Assembly (NCBI RefSeq): GCF_003700275.1
Contig: NZ_RBRE01000016.1
Coordinates: forward strand, 108,208-172,207
Reading direction: 5' to 3'
Source: Pseudomonas cichorii
Lineage (GTDB): Bacteria; Pseudomonadota; Gammaproteobacteria; Pseudomonadales; Pseudomonadaceae
Length of the DNA stretch: 64,000 nucleotides
The translations under genes were made by a program, and so were the position numbers. Position 1 is the first letter of the stretch, and each line of letters begins with the position of its first letter. Under the pieces are notes generated by a model. That model saw only the letters and a program-made list of their open reading frames with translations. It ran no database searches and was not told the DNA's origin. This document shows, in pieces, positions 53,309-62,808 of this stretch.

Positions 53309-54760
53309 TCAGTGCTGCGCTACCGGGCTGTTCACATTGTCCGGCTGTTTGCGCGGCCACAGCGTCAGTGCGTAATACAGGGCACCGCCCAGGAAGCAAC
53401 CGGTGAACCAGGCAAAGTTGGCAATCGGCTTGAACCACGGAATGAAGGTAAACAGCAGGCCCACCAGGGCGCTGATGAGCAACGCGGTAACTGCCACCCG
53501 GTTCACGCCATTGGTGTACCAGTAGCGTCCGCTGGGGGTGTCGTTGAACAGCGCATCGACATCGATCTGCTGTTTCTTCACCAGGTAGTAGTCAACCAGC
53601 AGAATGCCGAACAGCGGGCCGATGCAGGCGGCGAGAATGTCCAGGGTGTAGTGAATCACTTCCGGGTTATTGAACAGGTTCCAGGGTGTGATGAAGATCG
53701 AGGCGACCGCCGCAATCATTCCGCCTGCACGCCAACTGATGCGGCTGGGCGCCACGTTGGCGAAGTCGAAGGCCGGCGAGACGAAGTTGGCGACAATGTT
53801 GATGCCGATGGTCGCAGTGACAAAGGTGAATGCGCCGAGCAGCACGGCCGTGGTGTTGTCGATACGTGCCACGGTGGCGATCGGGTCGTGGATCATCTCG
53901 CCGAAAATCGGCAGCGTGCCGGAAACGATCACCACGGTGACCAGGGAAAACGCCAGGAAATTCACCGGCAGGCCCCAGAAGTTGCCGCGCCGCACGTCTT
54001 CCATGCTCCGGCAATAGCGGCTGAAGTCGCCGAAGTTCAGGGTCGGGCCGGAGAAATACGACACCACCAGCGCAATTGCCATGATCACCTGGCCAAAGGC
54101 GGCCCAGCCGGACAGCTCTTTTTCCGCCAGGGTAAAGCTGATGTTGTCCCAGCCTGCGCGCCAGACGATCCAGCCCGCGAGCACGAACATCACCGCATAC
54201 ACCGCCGGGCCGGCCCAGTCGATGAAGCGCCGGATCGACTCCATTCCCGACCAGAACACCACGGCCTGCACGACCCACAGCGTCAGGAAGCCGAACCAGC
54301 CCAGCCACGAAAGACCGAGAAAACTCTGCTCCTGATAGGCGGCCAGTTCCGGGAAGAAGCGCAGCACAACAATTACCAGCGCGCTGGAGGCCAGATAAGT
54401 CTGAATGCCATACCAGGCCACAGCGATCAGCCCGCGGATGATGGCGGGAATATTGGCCCCGAACACACCAAAGGCGAGGCGGCAGATCACCGGGTAGGGC
54501 ACTGCTGCCTGCTGACTTGGTTTGGCCACCAGATTGGCGATCACCTGAATGATGCAAATGCCCACCAGCAGCGCGATCAGCACCTGCCAGCTTGCCAGCC
54601 CAAGGGCGAACAGACTGGCGGCAAATACATAACCGCCGACGCTGTGCACGTCGCTCATCCAGAAGGCAAAGATGTTGTACCAGGTCCACTTCTGTGGAAT
54701 CGGTCCCAGATCCTCATTGTGCAGGCGCGGGCTGTATCCGGCCGGGCGTTGGTCTGTCAT
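53309..54760 (-). CDS. NCS1 family nucleobase/hydantoin/allantoin transporter
   Basis: 483 residues with about 12 membrane helices. NCS1 signatures: NEDLGPIPQKWTWYNIFAFWMSDVHS near the N-terminus, TLNFGDFSRYCR and the GPLFGILLVDYYLVKKQ(Q)IDV segment near the C-terminus. Sodium- or proton-coupled uptake of a hydantoin, allantoin, uracil or cytosine-like compound. GGAGGG precedes ATG at 54760. Divergent from a hydantoin/allantoin-type racemase, which points to a 5-ring ureide as substrate. Confidence 0.9.
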   Translation of the reverse strand: MTDQRPAGYSPRLHNEDLGPIPQKWTWYNIFAFWMSDVHSVGGYVFAASLFALGLASWQVLIALLVGICIIQVIANLVAKPSQQAAVPYPVICRLAFGVFGANIPAIIRGLIAVAWYGIQTYLASSALVIVVLRFFPELAAYQEQSFLGLSWLGWFGFLTLWVVQAVVFWSGMESIRRFIDWAGPAVYAVMFVLAGWIVWRAGWDNISFTLAEKELSGWAAFGQVIMAIALVVSYFSGPTLNFGDFSRYCRSMEDVRRGNFWGLPVNFLAFSLVTVVIVSGTLPIFGEMIHDPIATVARIDNTTAVLLGAFTFVTATIGINIVANFVSPAFDFANVAPSRISWRAGGMIAAVASIFITPWNLFNNPEVIHYTLDILAACIGPLFGILLVDYYLVKKQQIDVDALFNDTPSGRYWYTNGVNRVAVTALLISALVGLLFTFIPWFKPIANFAWFTGCFLGGALYYALTLWPRKQPDNVNSPVAQH

Positions 54761-54812
54761 GGCATTCCCTCCCTCGTTGGGGCCATCGCTATGGCGGGTA
54801 CCGGCAATGGCA

Positions 54813-54827
54813 TTTTGTATACGATCC
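54813..54827. promoter_or_regulatory. Operator-like motif, transporter side
   Basis: TTTTGTATACGATCC, 53 bases upstream of the transporter ATG; differs in one base from the motif at 55054-55068. Confidence 0.55.
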
Positions 54828-55053
54828 TGTACGCAAGACGTATGCCATTGGCCGAATTTCCCGCTCAAAACCCTGCAAAGCATTGTCAGAGCGCGCTTGA
54901 AGGAGAAACGCGGGCGGATTGGACGAGTTGTGGTTCGTACTTTTAATGCACGTAAACAGGGCGTTTTTGCCCGATTAAGGGGCATTGAATTCAAGGGGAA
55001 GGGTTTTTTCAGTTAAAAATCCACACTTGAGTGATAACGCATAGCGGCATTAT

Positions 55054-55068
55054 TTTTGTATACAATCC
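55054..55068. promoter_or_regulatory. Operator-like motif, racemase side
   Basis: TTTTGTATACAATCC, containing the perfect palindrome TTGTATACAA at 55056-55065, 77 bases before the racemase start. Shape suggests a FadR/VanR-type GntR site; no regulator gene is in the window. Confidence 0.55.
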
Positions 55069-55144
55069 ATTGTGCCGGTGGCGATATGTCACCCTGCACA
55101 ACAATGGATTCATAGTATTTTCAAACGGCGCTGAAGGAGACTCT

Positions 55145-55876
55145 GTGCGTATTCAAGTGATCAACCCCAACACCAGCGACGCCATGACCCACAAGATCGG
55201 ACTGGCCGCACAGGCGGTCGCGCGGCCGGGCACGCAAATCATCGCGTGCAGCCCGCAGGATGGGCCGGTGTCTATCGAAGGGCATTTTGACGAAGCGATT
55301 GCCACCCTTGGCGTGCTGGACGAAGTACGCAAGGGCCGCGAGCTGCAGGTCGACGCGCACATCATTGCCTGCTTTGGCGATCCGGGCTTGCTGGCTGCCC
55401 GCGAGTGCGCCAGCGCGCCCGTCATCGGGATCGCCGAAGCGGCCTTTCACCTGGCGAGCCTGATTTCCACGCGCTTTGCCGTAGTCACCACCTTGAGCCG
55501 CACCCGGATCATTGCCGAGCATCTGCTGCAGCGGTATGGCTTCAGCGAACAATGCACCTCGGTGCGCTGCATCGACCTGCCGGTCCTGGCCCTGGAAGAA
55601 AGCGGCCCGGAGCTTGTCGAGCTAATGGCCGAACAGGCCCGTCGCGCCCGCGACGAAGAAGGTGCCGGCGCCATCGTGCTGGGCTGCGGCGGCATGGCCG
55701 ACCTGCATCGCCAGCTCAGCGAAGCGATTGGCCTGCCAGTGATCGACGGCGTGAGCGCCGCGGTGAAGCTGGCCGAGTCGCTGGTGGAACTGGGGCTGAG
55801 TACCAGCAAACACGGCGATCTGGCAGATCCAATCGGCAAACCGTTCAAGGGGCGGTTTGCGTATTTGAGTCGCTAA
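55145..55876 (+). CDS. Hydantoin/allantoin-type racemase (Asp/Glu racemase family)
   Basis: 243 residues starting with GTG at 55145 (AAGGAG six bases upstream). MRIQVINPNTSDAMT is the classical start of hydantoin racemases. The two catalytic cysteines are Cys76 (ACFGDPG) and Cys181 (LGCGGMAD). The family interconverts enantiomers of 5-substituted hydantoins or allantoin (HyuA/HpxA). Divergent from the NCS1 transporter; the rest of a hydantoin or purine pathway is not in this window. Confidence 0.9.
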   Translation: MRIQVINPNTSDAMTHKIGLAAQAVARPGTQIIACSPQDGPVSIEGHFDEAIATLGVLDEVRKGRELQVDAHIIACFGDPGLLAARECASAPVIGIAEAAFHLASLISTRFAVVTTLSRTRIIAEHLLQRYGFSEQCTSVRCIDLPVLALEESGPELVELMAEQARRARDEEGAGAIVLGCGGMADLHRQLSEAIGLPVIDGVSAAVKLAESLVELGLSTSKHGDLADPIGKPFKGRFAYLSR

Positions 55877-55880
55877 TCGG

Positions 55881-56831
55881 TTAGTACTGGTTCCGGACGG
55901 CAAGATTGTATCGCATCCACACCCGATCATAGCCCTGACCCATGGCTTCAAAGTCGCTGCTCAATTGAGACGGTGCTGCCTGTGCTGTCCAATGTTGTTG
56001 CAGGGTCGCCAGGGTATCGATCCAGGCCTTGGCGGGTTCTCTGATGCCAGTCCATACAGGTTTTCCACCCTCGGCTGAAGTCAGGCGTGGTAATGATTTG
56101 AAGTGGTTTTCGGCATCGTTCCAGGTGGCTAGCAATGAATGATGCAAGGCTTGAACCTGATCAGGGGTCAGGCGCTTGTTGCCTGCCAGCTCAGTCAATT
56201 GATCGATGCCCTGGCGTGCCATGAGCATGAAGTTGAGCGTGTGCCAGTGTTGATCACGTCCCAGGCGCTCCTCGATCTTCTCGAGCTGGTTGGCGCGCAA
56301 CTCCAACATGGGGGACTCAAGTGCCTGATTGAAGGGGATTGCACGCTCTTGCAGTTCTTCTATGGCCTTTTCAATGACCTGATGGAGTTGGAGCGCAGGA
56401 GGTATCTAGGGGTATCGTCTGGCATACAGTTGTTCTACTTCACGGGCTTGGGGACGAAGCTTGTCATAGGCCTGGACATAAGCATTGGCTGCAATTTCCA
56501 GAGGGCTGGAGGCTTTATGTATTTCTCTCAGATAAAAGGTGCAGGGAGAAGGCTTTCCATTCGTGGAATATCGGTCACCAGAGCCCATGCTGAAACCAGC
56601 GAAATGCAATACAGGCATGCTCTTGCGGTCAATCAGCGTGTTGAAGTAGGTTCGGTAATCGAGAAAACGGATACGTAACACTGTATCGCTATAAGCCAGG
56701 CAGTGATTCATTTCCAGCAACCTGACCGATTCCTCACTTGGCTTTTCGCGAGAAGGCACGAGCACCTTGTAGCTCCAGGCAATCCCCAGGAATACACAGA
56801 CTGCAATAGCAAAGGCGCGATTACTGATCAT
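55881..56831 (-). pseudogene. Interrupted YiiG/DUF3829-like gene
   Basis: Two same-frame segments separated by TAG at 56406-56408: 141 residues (56831-56406; MISNRAFAIAV with one N-terminal hydrophobic segment, ending KLRPQAREVEQLYARRYP) and a second open stretch continuing to 55881, containing LHQVIEKAIEELQERAIPFNQALE and QHWHTLNFMLMARQGIDQL. Together they resemble YiiG (DUF3829) of E. coli, where the corresponding region is continuous. The second segment's first ATG is 32 codons after the stop, with similarity already before it and no other start codon. Around 56375-56395 the neighbouring frame reads YLLRSN, so two small indels may be responsible. The 5' end overlaps the J-protein stop by 11 bases. 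A real programmed readthrough is less likely. Confidence 0.65.
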
Positions 56832-58488
56832 GACCCGCCTCCTTGTTTGGGATCGGTGAGTACCATTGCTCGCGGGTTGCAGGGACCTTGCAGGCAGATG
56901 AGGCGTCGGTAACGATCGCGCAGAAGCGCATTGGCCATGCTTGCAGGCCTTGATTTTGGTCCAGCGAACGGTAGTTGATGATGGCGGCTGTTCCCCACAG
57001 CGATGAGGCCAGTAGCCCGAAGAAAACGCCGATTACAATCTCTCTCGGCCATGAGCCCGGAGGAAGTTTTACAACCTTCTGCCTGAAACGGGCTGGCCAG
57101 GGTGTACGGCTCCACAAGGATAGGCCGAGCAGGGGGGCCGTATAGACCAGCAGTGCGCTCATCCCTCCAGACAGATAGACCAGTATTGCAAATAGCCAAA
57201 CCGCCAGACTATCGCGTATGGGCAATGGCTCTGGTCGCCGTAAGCTCAGCCATTTGCCACAGCGTTCCAGCAGGTACCTGTCCACGCGCCAGGCTGTCAG
57301 GCCCAGGTTCCTGCAGCACCAGTTAAGGCCCCAGGCCAGCAGACCGAACATGCCCACTATTTGTAGCATCGTGGCCAGTGTTTCAAGCAGGCTACTGCCT
57401 TGGCGAAAGAAATGATTGAAGGCAATCTCGGCAGATGTGCAGGCAATGGCGAGGGGCATCGCCCATGTCGAATGATTACGCTGCAGCGGACGCCAGAAAT
57501 AAGGGTTCATTCCCGGTATTTCATTCACCAGACCCGGATAGCGCTGCTGTAGGGTACTGGCCAGCTTTTCGCACATTTGCCAGTCGGCCTTATTGAACGC
57601 AGCCGTGAATTGCACGCGGGCGTCCTCGTGCATGGGGCGGAAAAACAGGCGGGCGGCTCTGGCTGCGGGGCTGTTATCGTTTTGTGCGGCGAGACGTTGT
57701 TGCTCTTCCAGAAAGGACGAGTTGTGGCTGCGGTGCAGCAGTTCGCTCCAATAAGGCTCGGGGCAAGGCGTGAGGTTGCCGGTTTGTTTCCATCCCTGTC
57801 GACTACACACGGTTTCAAACAATGTGTTGGACCAGGGCTGGATGTCGAGTAACTGGCGAGCGAGGCATTCATTGAACCAGCGACGGCGGTCGAGTGTTTG
57901 TAGCCAGGCTTTTTGTTCCAGCGTATGGCACAGTTCCAGCAAGCGTCGGGCATTTCCTGTCTTCAGCGTGTCATGCAACTGGCGTTCGGCATTGTTCAGC
58001 AGATACTTCGACACGGGCTCGGTGGCTGAACAGGAAAAATCCTGACGCTGCCAGGGCGTCTGCCAATAAAGATGCTCTACGGCAGGCTCTGCCATTTCCC
58101 TCATGACGTTGGCGTCTGACTGGCAGAGTTGCAACAGACTTTTTTCAAATTCCGCTTCGCAAGCGTCCGTTTGCGCCTGTTGAATACGAGCAACCAGATT
58201 ATCGGCAGTGATGCCTTCGACTAATTGTTCTGCTCGTTTCCAGGCTGAAATCTCTCCGTCGTTCACGGGCTGGAAAAGGGATGGATCAAGTGTCGTGACG
58301 TGATCGAAAACCTTTGACTCCTGAGGCTCGTGAGCCCAGTCCAAGGCTTGCTCATAGGCTTCGCGCAGGCGTTGAAACCCTTCAGGATCTTCGTCTGGCC
58401 GGTATTGCTTGAGCAGGGTTGCGTACTGGCGCTTGATGCTGCGGGTATCGGTATCGGGTTCAAGTCCCAGAACAGACCAGCAGTTCAT
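56821..58488 (-). CDS. J-domain-like membrane protein
   Basis: 555 residues. The N-terminal 55 residues form a J-like domain (MNCWSVLGLEPDTDTRSIKRQY...GFQRLREAYEQAL), but the Hsp70-activating HPD is RPD here (QYRPDEDP). The middle (about 80-370) is helical without a known domain; about 370-540 holds four or five membrane helices. Probably an inner-membrane protein with a cytoplasmic J-like head. ATG at 58488 has GGGGAA just before it. Overlaps the downstream YiiG-like pseudogene by 11 bases, so they formed one transcription unit. Function unknown. Confidence 0.8.
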   Translation of the reverse strand: MNCWSVLGLEPDTDTRSIKRQYATLLKQYRPDEDPEGFQRLREAYEQALDWAHEPQESKVFDHVTTLDPSLFQPVNDGEISAWKRAEQLVEGITADNLVARIQQAQTDACEAEFEKSLLQLCQSDANVMREMAEPAVEHLYWQTPWQRQDFSCSATEPVSKYLLNNAERQLHDTLKTGNARRLLELCHTLEQKAWLQTLDRRRWFNECLARQLLDIQPWSNTLFETVCSRQGWKQTGNLTPCPEPYWSELLHRSHNSSFLEEQQRLAAQNDNSPAARAARLFFRPMHEDARVQFTAAFNKADWQMCEKLASTLQQRYPGLVNEIPGMNPYFWRPLQRNHSTWAMPLAIACTSAEIAFNHFFRQGSSLLETLATMLQIVGMFGLLAWGLNWCCRNLGLTAWRVDRYLLERCGKWLSLRRPEPLPIRDSLAVWLFAILVYLSGGMSALLVYTAPLLGLSLWSRTPWPARFRQKVVKLPPGSWPREIVIGVFFGLLASSLWGTAAIINYRSLDQNQGLQAWPMRFCAIVTDASSACKVPATREQWYSPIPNKEAGHDQ

Positions 58489-58675
58489 TTCCCCGCGCTC
58501 TGTGCAAACAACGAACTGAACTCTGAAAGGCTGAGGGGGATGCCGGCAGTCATAGGGCCTGGAACTCCTTGGACACAGTGCGGGTATTGAAGGGGGACTC
58601 GCTGTATCGGCAGGTATTGCGCAAACTTGTGTACTCGGGCGCAGTAACGCATCTCTGTGGGTATTTATTGGCTCT

Positions 58676-58767
58676 TGTGGGAGGCAGCTTGCTGGCGACA
58701 GCACCAGTGAAACCAAAGAATGTTTATCGGCTTCACGGCCCCTGTCGCCAGCAAGCTGCCTCCCACA
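58676..58767. repeat. REPIN: perfect 26-bp inverted repeats
   Basis: The 26 bases at 58676-58701 (beginning TGTGGGAGGCAGCTTGC) recur as an exact reverse complement at 58742-58767, with 40 bases between. Two identical REP units in inverted orientation are the standard mobile REPIN form, mobilised in trans by RAYT transposases. Confidence 0.9.
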
Positions 58768-58795
58768 TCATTATCTGCCTATACGCCTCTGTTTC

Positions 58796-59020
58796 TTACC
58801 CCTTGCTATGCTCCGACGAAGTCGGCCCTTCAACCACGCCGCGAGGGCCGGCGACTCCCCAGATACTGGCGCCGATCACCGGCAGGAGCAGGACCAGAGC
58901 GGTCCATCCGGCCTTGGTCGTGGAGCTTTTGAGTGAACGCCAGACGCTGTTGATGACCCATGCGTCCAGCATTACGACAAGGATCGCCAGGGCGATCCAG
59001 AACACGGTAGACATGTCCAT
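58796..59020 (-). CDS. PLDc_N-domain membrane miniprotein
   Basis: 74 residues starting MDMSTVFWIALAI with two membrane helices; the second, ALVLLLPVIGASIWGVAGPR, is the PLDc_N pattern found at the N-terminus of cardiolipin synthases, here without the catalytic part. AGGT precedes ATG at 59020. Lies 19 bases after the dehydrogenase stop and is likely co-transcribed with it. Function unknown. Confidence 0.8.
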   Translation of the reverse strand: MDMSTVFWIALAILVVMLDAWVINSVWRSLKSSTTKAGWTALVLLLPVIGASIWGVAGPRGVVEGPTSSEHSKG

Positions 59021-59039
59021 TCGGGTACCTCCGCTGCTG

Positions 59040-60263
59040 TCAGGTCGCAGGAACCTCCACGCGGGAATCGGATTCCGGCAGGCTGATCGCATTGTTGCCC
59101 GGCGTCAGGATTACCTTGCGGCAATCTTCCTGGCCCTTGTCGAAAATCTTGTAGCCCATTGCCGCATCTTCCAGCGACATCCGGTGAGTGATGATGGCCT
59201 CCGGTGACAGCCGGCCGGTTTCGATATATTCCAGCAGTTCCGGCATGAAACGCTGGGCATGGGTCTGGCCCATCTTGAAGGTCAGGCCCTTGTCGAACGC
59301 ATCGCCAAACATGAAGCCGTGGATGAACCCCGAATACACGCCCGGCACGCTCACCACGCCGCCGCGTCGTACCGTGGCGATGCATTGGCGTAATGCCTTG
59401 CCGCTGCTGCCTTCCAGCTTGAGAGTGGCCAGCACGGTTTCCGTGGTACTGCCCTTGGCCTCGAAACCTACGGCATCCACCACACCATCGACTCCACGCA
59501 TGCCGGGTGTCTGGCGAATGATGGTGTCGGCCGGGTCATCGTCTTCATCGAAGTTGATCGGGATGGCCCCGTAAGTCTGTTGTGCATAAGCCAGTCGATA
59601 AGGGTAATGATCGATGATGAAAATCCGCTCCGCGCCGAGCATCCGGGCGCATGCAGCACACAGCAAGCCGACCGGGCCGGCCCCGTAGATGGCGATGCTC
59701 GACCCCTGGCCGATCCCGGTATTCATCACGGCCTGCCAGGCGGTGGGCAGAATGTCGGAGAGAAAAAGCACCTTCTCGTCCGCCAGCGTGCCGGGGACCT
59801 TGAACGGTCCGACATTGGCTTTCGGAACCCGCACATATTCGGCCTGCCCGCCGGGAATGCCGCCATACAGATGGCTATACCCGAACAGCGCTGCGCCGGG
59901 CGGAATGGATTTCTTGTTGAGGATCGCGCCGCGTCCGGTATTGGTGGTTTCACAGGCGGAAAACAGATCCTGCTGACAGAAGAAACATTCCCCGCAGGCA
60001 ATCACGAACGGAATCACCACCCTGTCGCCACGCTGTACAGCGCTGACCGCAGGCCCGGCCTCCTCGACGATGCCCATGAATTCATGGCCCAGGATATCGC
60101 CATGTTCGGTGGCCGGAATCTTGCCGTGATAGAGGTGCAGATCAGAGCCGCAGATGGCGGTTGCGGTCACCCGCAGGATGATGTCGTCGGCTTCCTCCAA
60201 TTGCGGGTCAGGTACGGTATCGACTTTTACATTGTGCGCACCGTGATAGGTCAGTGCTCTCAT
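59040..60263 (-). CDS. Zinc-dependent alcohol dehydrogenase family protein
   Basis: 407 residues. Catalytic zinc ligands in AICGSDLH (Cys38) and GHEFMG (His/Glu near 61), structural zinc [16 protein letters not shown], and Rossmann GAGPVG near 190. The long form with an extended C-terminal part and [18 protein letters not shown] belongs to the glutathione-independent formaldehyde-dehydrogenase-like group, often stress-induced in pseudomonads. Substrate unknown. Starts divergently from the YciE gene with 255 bases between. Confidence 0.88.
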   Translation of the reverse strand: MRALTYHGAHNVKVDTVPDPQLEEADDIILRVTATAICGSDLHLYHGKIPATEHGDILGHEFMGIVEEAGPAVSAVQRGDRVVIPFVIACGECFFCQQDLFSACETTNTGRGAILNKKSIPPGAALFGYSHLYGGIPGGQAEYVRVPKANVGPFKVPGTLADEKVLFLSDILPTAWQAVMNTGIGQGSSIAIYGAGPVGLLCAACARMLGAERIFIIDHYPYRLAYAQQTYGAIPINFDEDDDPADTIIRQTPGMRGVDGVVDAVGFEAKGSTTETVLATLKLEGSSGKALRQCIATVRRGGVVSVPGVYSGFIHGFMFGDAFDKGLTFKMGQTHAQRFMPELLEYIETGRLSPEAIITHRMSLEDAAMGYKIFDKGQEDCRKVILTPGNNAISLPESDSRVEVPAT

Positions 60264-60518
60264 GGTCGGTCCTCTGCTTGGCCAGAAGAAGTCTGGTCTT
60301 AATGCAGAGGAATGATGGGCGTGGGGTTTGGTTCAGTCCGAAGGACTAACGGTTGCTGGCCATTGGCGACTGCCTGCAATGCAGTTCCGACTGTTCGTCG
60401 GCTGGTTTTTCTTCGCCTTGAACGGCCGTTTTGCGGCCCAGTCGACACACTGACGGGTTAGCAGTCGGACCCTTCAAGGCAGTCAATCCGAAGCAGGACT
60501 CACTCCACGAGGTTCCCG

Positions 60519-61121
60519 ATGAACAAAGCATCGAGCAAAACCAGAACAACGATCGAAGACCTGTTTATTCATGAGCTTTCCGATATCTACAGCGCTGAAA
60601 AACAGATCACCAAGGCATTGCCAAAGCTGGCCCGGGCGTCCACCAACCCCAAGCTGGCCGAAGCATTCAACATGCATCTGGAGGAAACCCAGGGCCAGAT
60701 CCAGCGTATCGATCAACTGGTCGAGCAGGCCGAGATCAAGCTCAAGCGCGTCAAGTGTATTGCCATGGAAGGATTGATCGAGGAAAGCAAGGAACTGCTG
60801 GATGAAATAGAAAAAGGCCCAGTGCTTGATGCCGGGCTGATCGCCGCCTGCCAGAAGGTCGAGCATTATGAAATCGCCGGCTACGGAACGCTGATCGCCA
60901 TGGCCAAGCACCTGGGCCTGGACGATGCCGCGAGCTTGCTGGGGGAAACCCTGGAAGAAGAAAAGTCGGCCGATGAAAAGCTCACGGCGATTGCCGAAGA
61001 GGGCGGGACGCAGGCCGCCACAATGGACATGGAAGAAGGGCAGGAGCTAGAGGTCGATCAGGAGCAGGAAGAAGGCCAGGACCAGCAAAAGCAGGGTAGA
61101 CAGAAAAAAAGACAGGCCTGA
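60519..61121 (+). CDS. YciE/DUF892 ferritin-like protein
   Basis: 200 residues. Ferritin-like four-helix bundle (about 8-165): FIHELSDIYSAEKQITKALPK, EETQGQ..RID, KVEHYEIAGYGTLIAMAKHLG and LL..TL.EEK.AD..L. The conserved Glu/His residues could bind a di-iron centre. The C-terminal 35 residues are an unusual Glu/Gln-rich tail ending in basic KKRQA, not part of the family. Such proteins are typically general-stress or osmotic induced. Confidence 0.9.
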   Translation: MNKASSKTRTTIEDLFIHELSDIYSAEKQITKALPKLARASTNPKLAEAFNMHLEETQGQIQRIDQLVEQAEIKLKRVKCIAMEGLIEESKELLDEIEKGPVLDAGLIAACQKVEHYEIAGYGTLIAMAKHLGLDDAASLLGETLEEEKSADEKLTAIAEEGGTQAATMDMEEGQELEVDQEQEEGQDQQKQGRQKKRQA

Positions 61122-61262
61122 GTGCTTCAGGGTGGGCAAACCGGTTTTCGTGACTGACTTCAGCGCACAGGGGTTTCCCCACCCTTTTTAATTGATCCAC
61201 GAGGATAGCCAGATGGCATGAGTGGTCTACATTAGCCGCAGATCATTTGAAGGGAGCCGCTA

Positions 61263-62759
61263 ATGTTTGAGTCCGCTGAAATAGGCCATGCCATCTCCAG
61301 GGAAACCTACGATGCTGAAGTGCCGGCCTTGCGCGAGGCATTGCTGGAAGCCCAGTACGACCTGCATGAGCAGGGCCAGCGTCAGATCATCGTACTGATC
61401 AACGGTATCGAAGGTGCGGGCAAGGGCGAAACCGTCAAGCTGCTCAACGAGTGGATGGACCCGCGCCTGATCGAGGTTCGCACCTTCGATCAACAGACCG
61501 ATGAAGAACTCGCGCATCCCGCTGCCTGGCGCTACTGGCGGCAATTGCCGGCCAAGGGCCGCATGGGGATTTTCTTCGGCAACTGGTACAGCCAGATGCT
61601 GCAGGGCCGTGTGCATGGCCTGTACAAGGATGCGGTACTCGACCAGGCCATCAGCGGTGCCGAGCGCCTGGAGAAAATGCTCTGCGACGAAGGTGCGCTG
61701 ATCTTCAAGTTCTGGTTTCACCTCTCCAAAAAGCAGATGAAATCGCGCCTCAAGACCCTCAAGGACGACCCGCTGCACAGCTGGCGGATCAGCCCGCTGG
61801 ATTGGCAGCAATCGAAAACCTACGACAAATTTGTGCGTTTCGGCGAACGTGTGCTGCGCCGCACCAGCCGCGAATACGCCCCCTGGCATGTGATCGAAGG
61901 CGTGGATGCCCACTACCGCAGCCTGACCGTCGGCCGCCTGCTGCTCGAAGGCATGCAGGCAGCGCTGAACACCACCCAGGGCGAGCCCAGGCCTTTGACC
62001 TTTGGTCCGCTGCCCGCCAACCACGGCGAACTGACCCTGCTCGACAGCCTCGACCTGAGTCTCAACCTGAGCAAGGACGACTACGAAGAAGCACTGATTA
62101 CCGAACAGGCGCGCCTGTCCGGCAATCTGCGCGACAAACGCATGAAAAAGCATGCACTGGTGGCGGTATTCGAGGGCAACGACGCGGCCGGCAAGGGCGG
62201 CGCGATTCGCCGGGTCGCCGCCGCGCTCGACCCGCGTCACTACAACATCGTACCGATAGCCGCCCCGACCCAGGACGAACGCGCCCAGCCTTACCTGTGG
62301 CGCTTCTGGCGACAGATCCCGCCACGCGGCAAATTCACCATCTTCGACCGCTCCTGGTATGGCCGGGTACTGGTGGAACGGGTCGAAGGCTTTTGCAGCG
62401 AATCAGACTGGGCACGGGCCTATGGCGAGATCAATGACTTTGAAGAACAACTGACCGACGCCGGAGTCGTTGTCGTGAAATTCTGGCTGGCCATCGATGA
62501 ACAGACCCAGCTGGAACGCTTTCAGGAACGAGAAAAGATCCCCTTCAAACGCTACAAAATCACCGAAGACGACTGGCGCAACCGCGAAAAATGGCCGCAG
62601 TATCGTCAGGCTGTGGGGGATATGGTGGATCGGACGAGTACCGAGATTGCGCCGTGGACGCTGGTGGAGGCGAATGACAAGCGCTGGGCGAGGGTCAAGG
62701 TTTTGCGGACGATCAATGAGGCGTTGGAAGCGGCGTTTGCCAGGGACAAGAAGAAATAG
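61263..62759 (+). CDS. pap: Polyphosphate:AMP phosphotransferase
   Basis: 498 residues, two fused PPK2 domains. Walker A sites GIEGAGKGET (about 48-57) and GNDAAGKGGA (about 304-313), Walker B-like FDRSWYGRVLVERVEG in the second half and FFGNWYSQMLQGRVHG in the first. Class II PPK2 (Pap) phosphorylates AMP to ADP with polyphosphate; only the C-terminal half keeps the full lid motif. Cytoplasmic. Confidence 0.92.
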   Translation: MFESAEIGHAISRETYDAEVPALREALLEAQYDLHEQGQRQIIVLINGIEGAGKGETVKLLNEWMDPRLIEVRTFDQQTDEELAHPAAWRYWRQLPAKGRMGIFFGNWYSQMLQGRVHGLYKDAVLDQAISGAERLEKMLCDEGALIFKFWFHLSKKQMKSRLKTLKDDPLHSWRISPLDWQQSKTYDKFVRFGERVLRRTSREYAPWHVIEGVDAHYRSLTVGRLLLEGMQAALNTTQGEPRPLTFGPLPANHGELTLLDSLDLSLNLSKDDYEEALITEQARLSGNLRDKRMKKHALVAVFEGNDAAGKGGAIRRVAAALDPRHYNIVPIAAPTQDERAQPYLWRFWRQIPPRGKFTIFDRSWYGRVLVERVEGFCSESDWARAYGEINDFEEQLTDAGVVVVKFWLAIDEQTQLERFQEREKIPFKRYKITEDDWRNREKWPQYRQAVGDMVDRTSTEIAPWTLVEANDKRWARVKVLRTINEALEAAFARDKKK

Positions 62760-62769
62760 ATTGGGCTTG

Positions 62770-62796
62770 CACAGGCTGTGTTGAAAGCAGCCTGTG
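62770..62796 (+). terminator. Hairpin after pap
   Basis: CACAGGCTG / CAGCCTGTG, a 9-bp stem with a 9-base loop, 11 bases after the stop. No U-run follows. Confidence 0.6.
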
Positions 62797-62808
62797 TGAA
62801 TTCCTGCG

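Noticed and set aside
53129..54946. 605-codon plus-strand frame opposite the NCS1 transporter
   Set aside because: His/Arg/Asp-rich composition from reading a membrane-protein gene backwards; no start signal.
60335..60347. AGTCC-GAA-GGACT mini-hairpin (UUCG-type loop on the minus strand) upstream of the zinc dehydrogenase
   Set aside because: Five-base stem only and not placed as a terminator for any gene; chance is likely.
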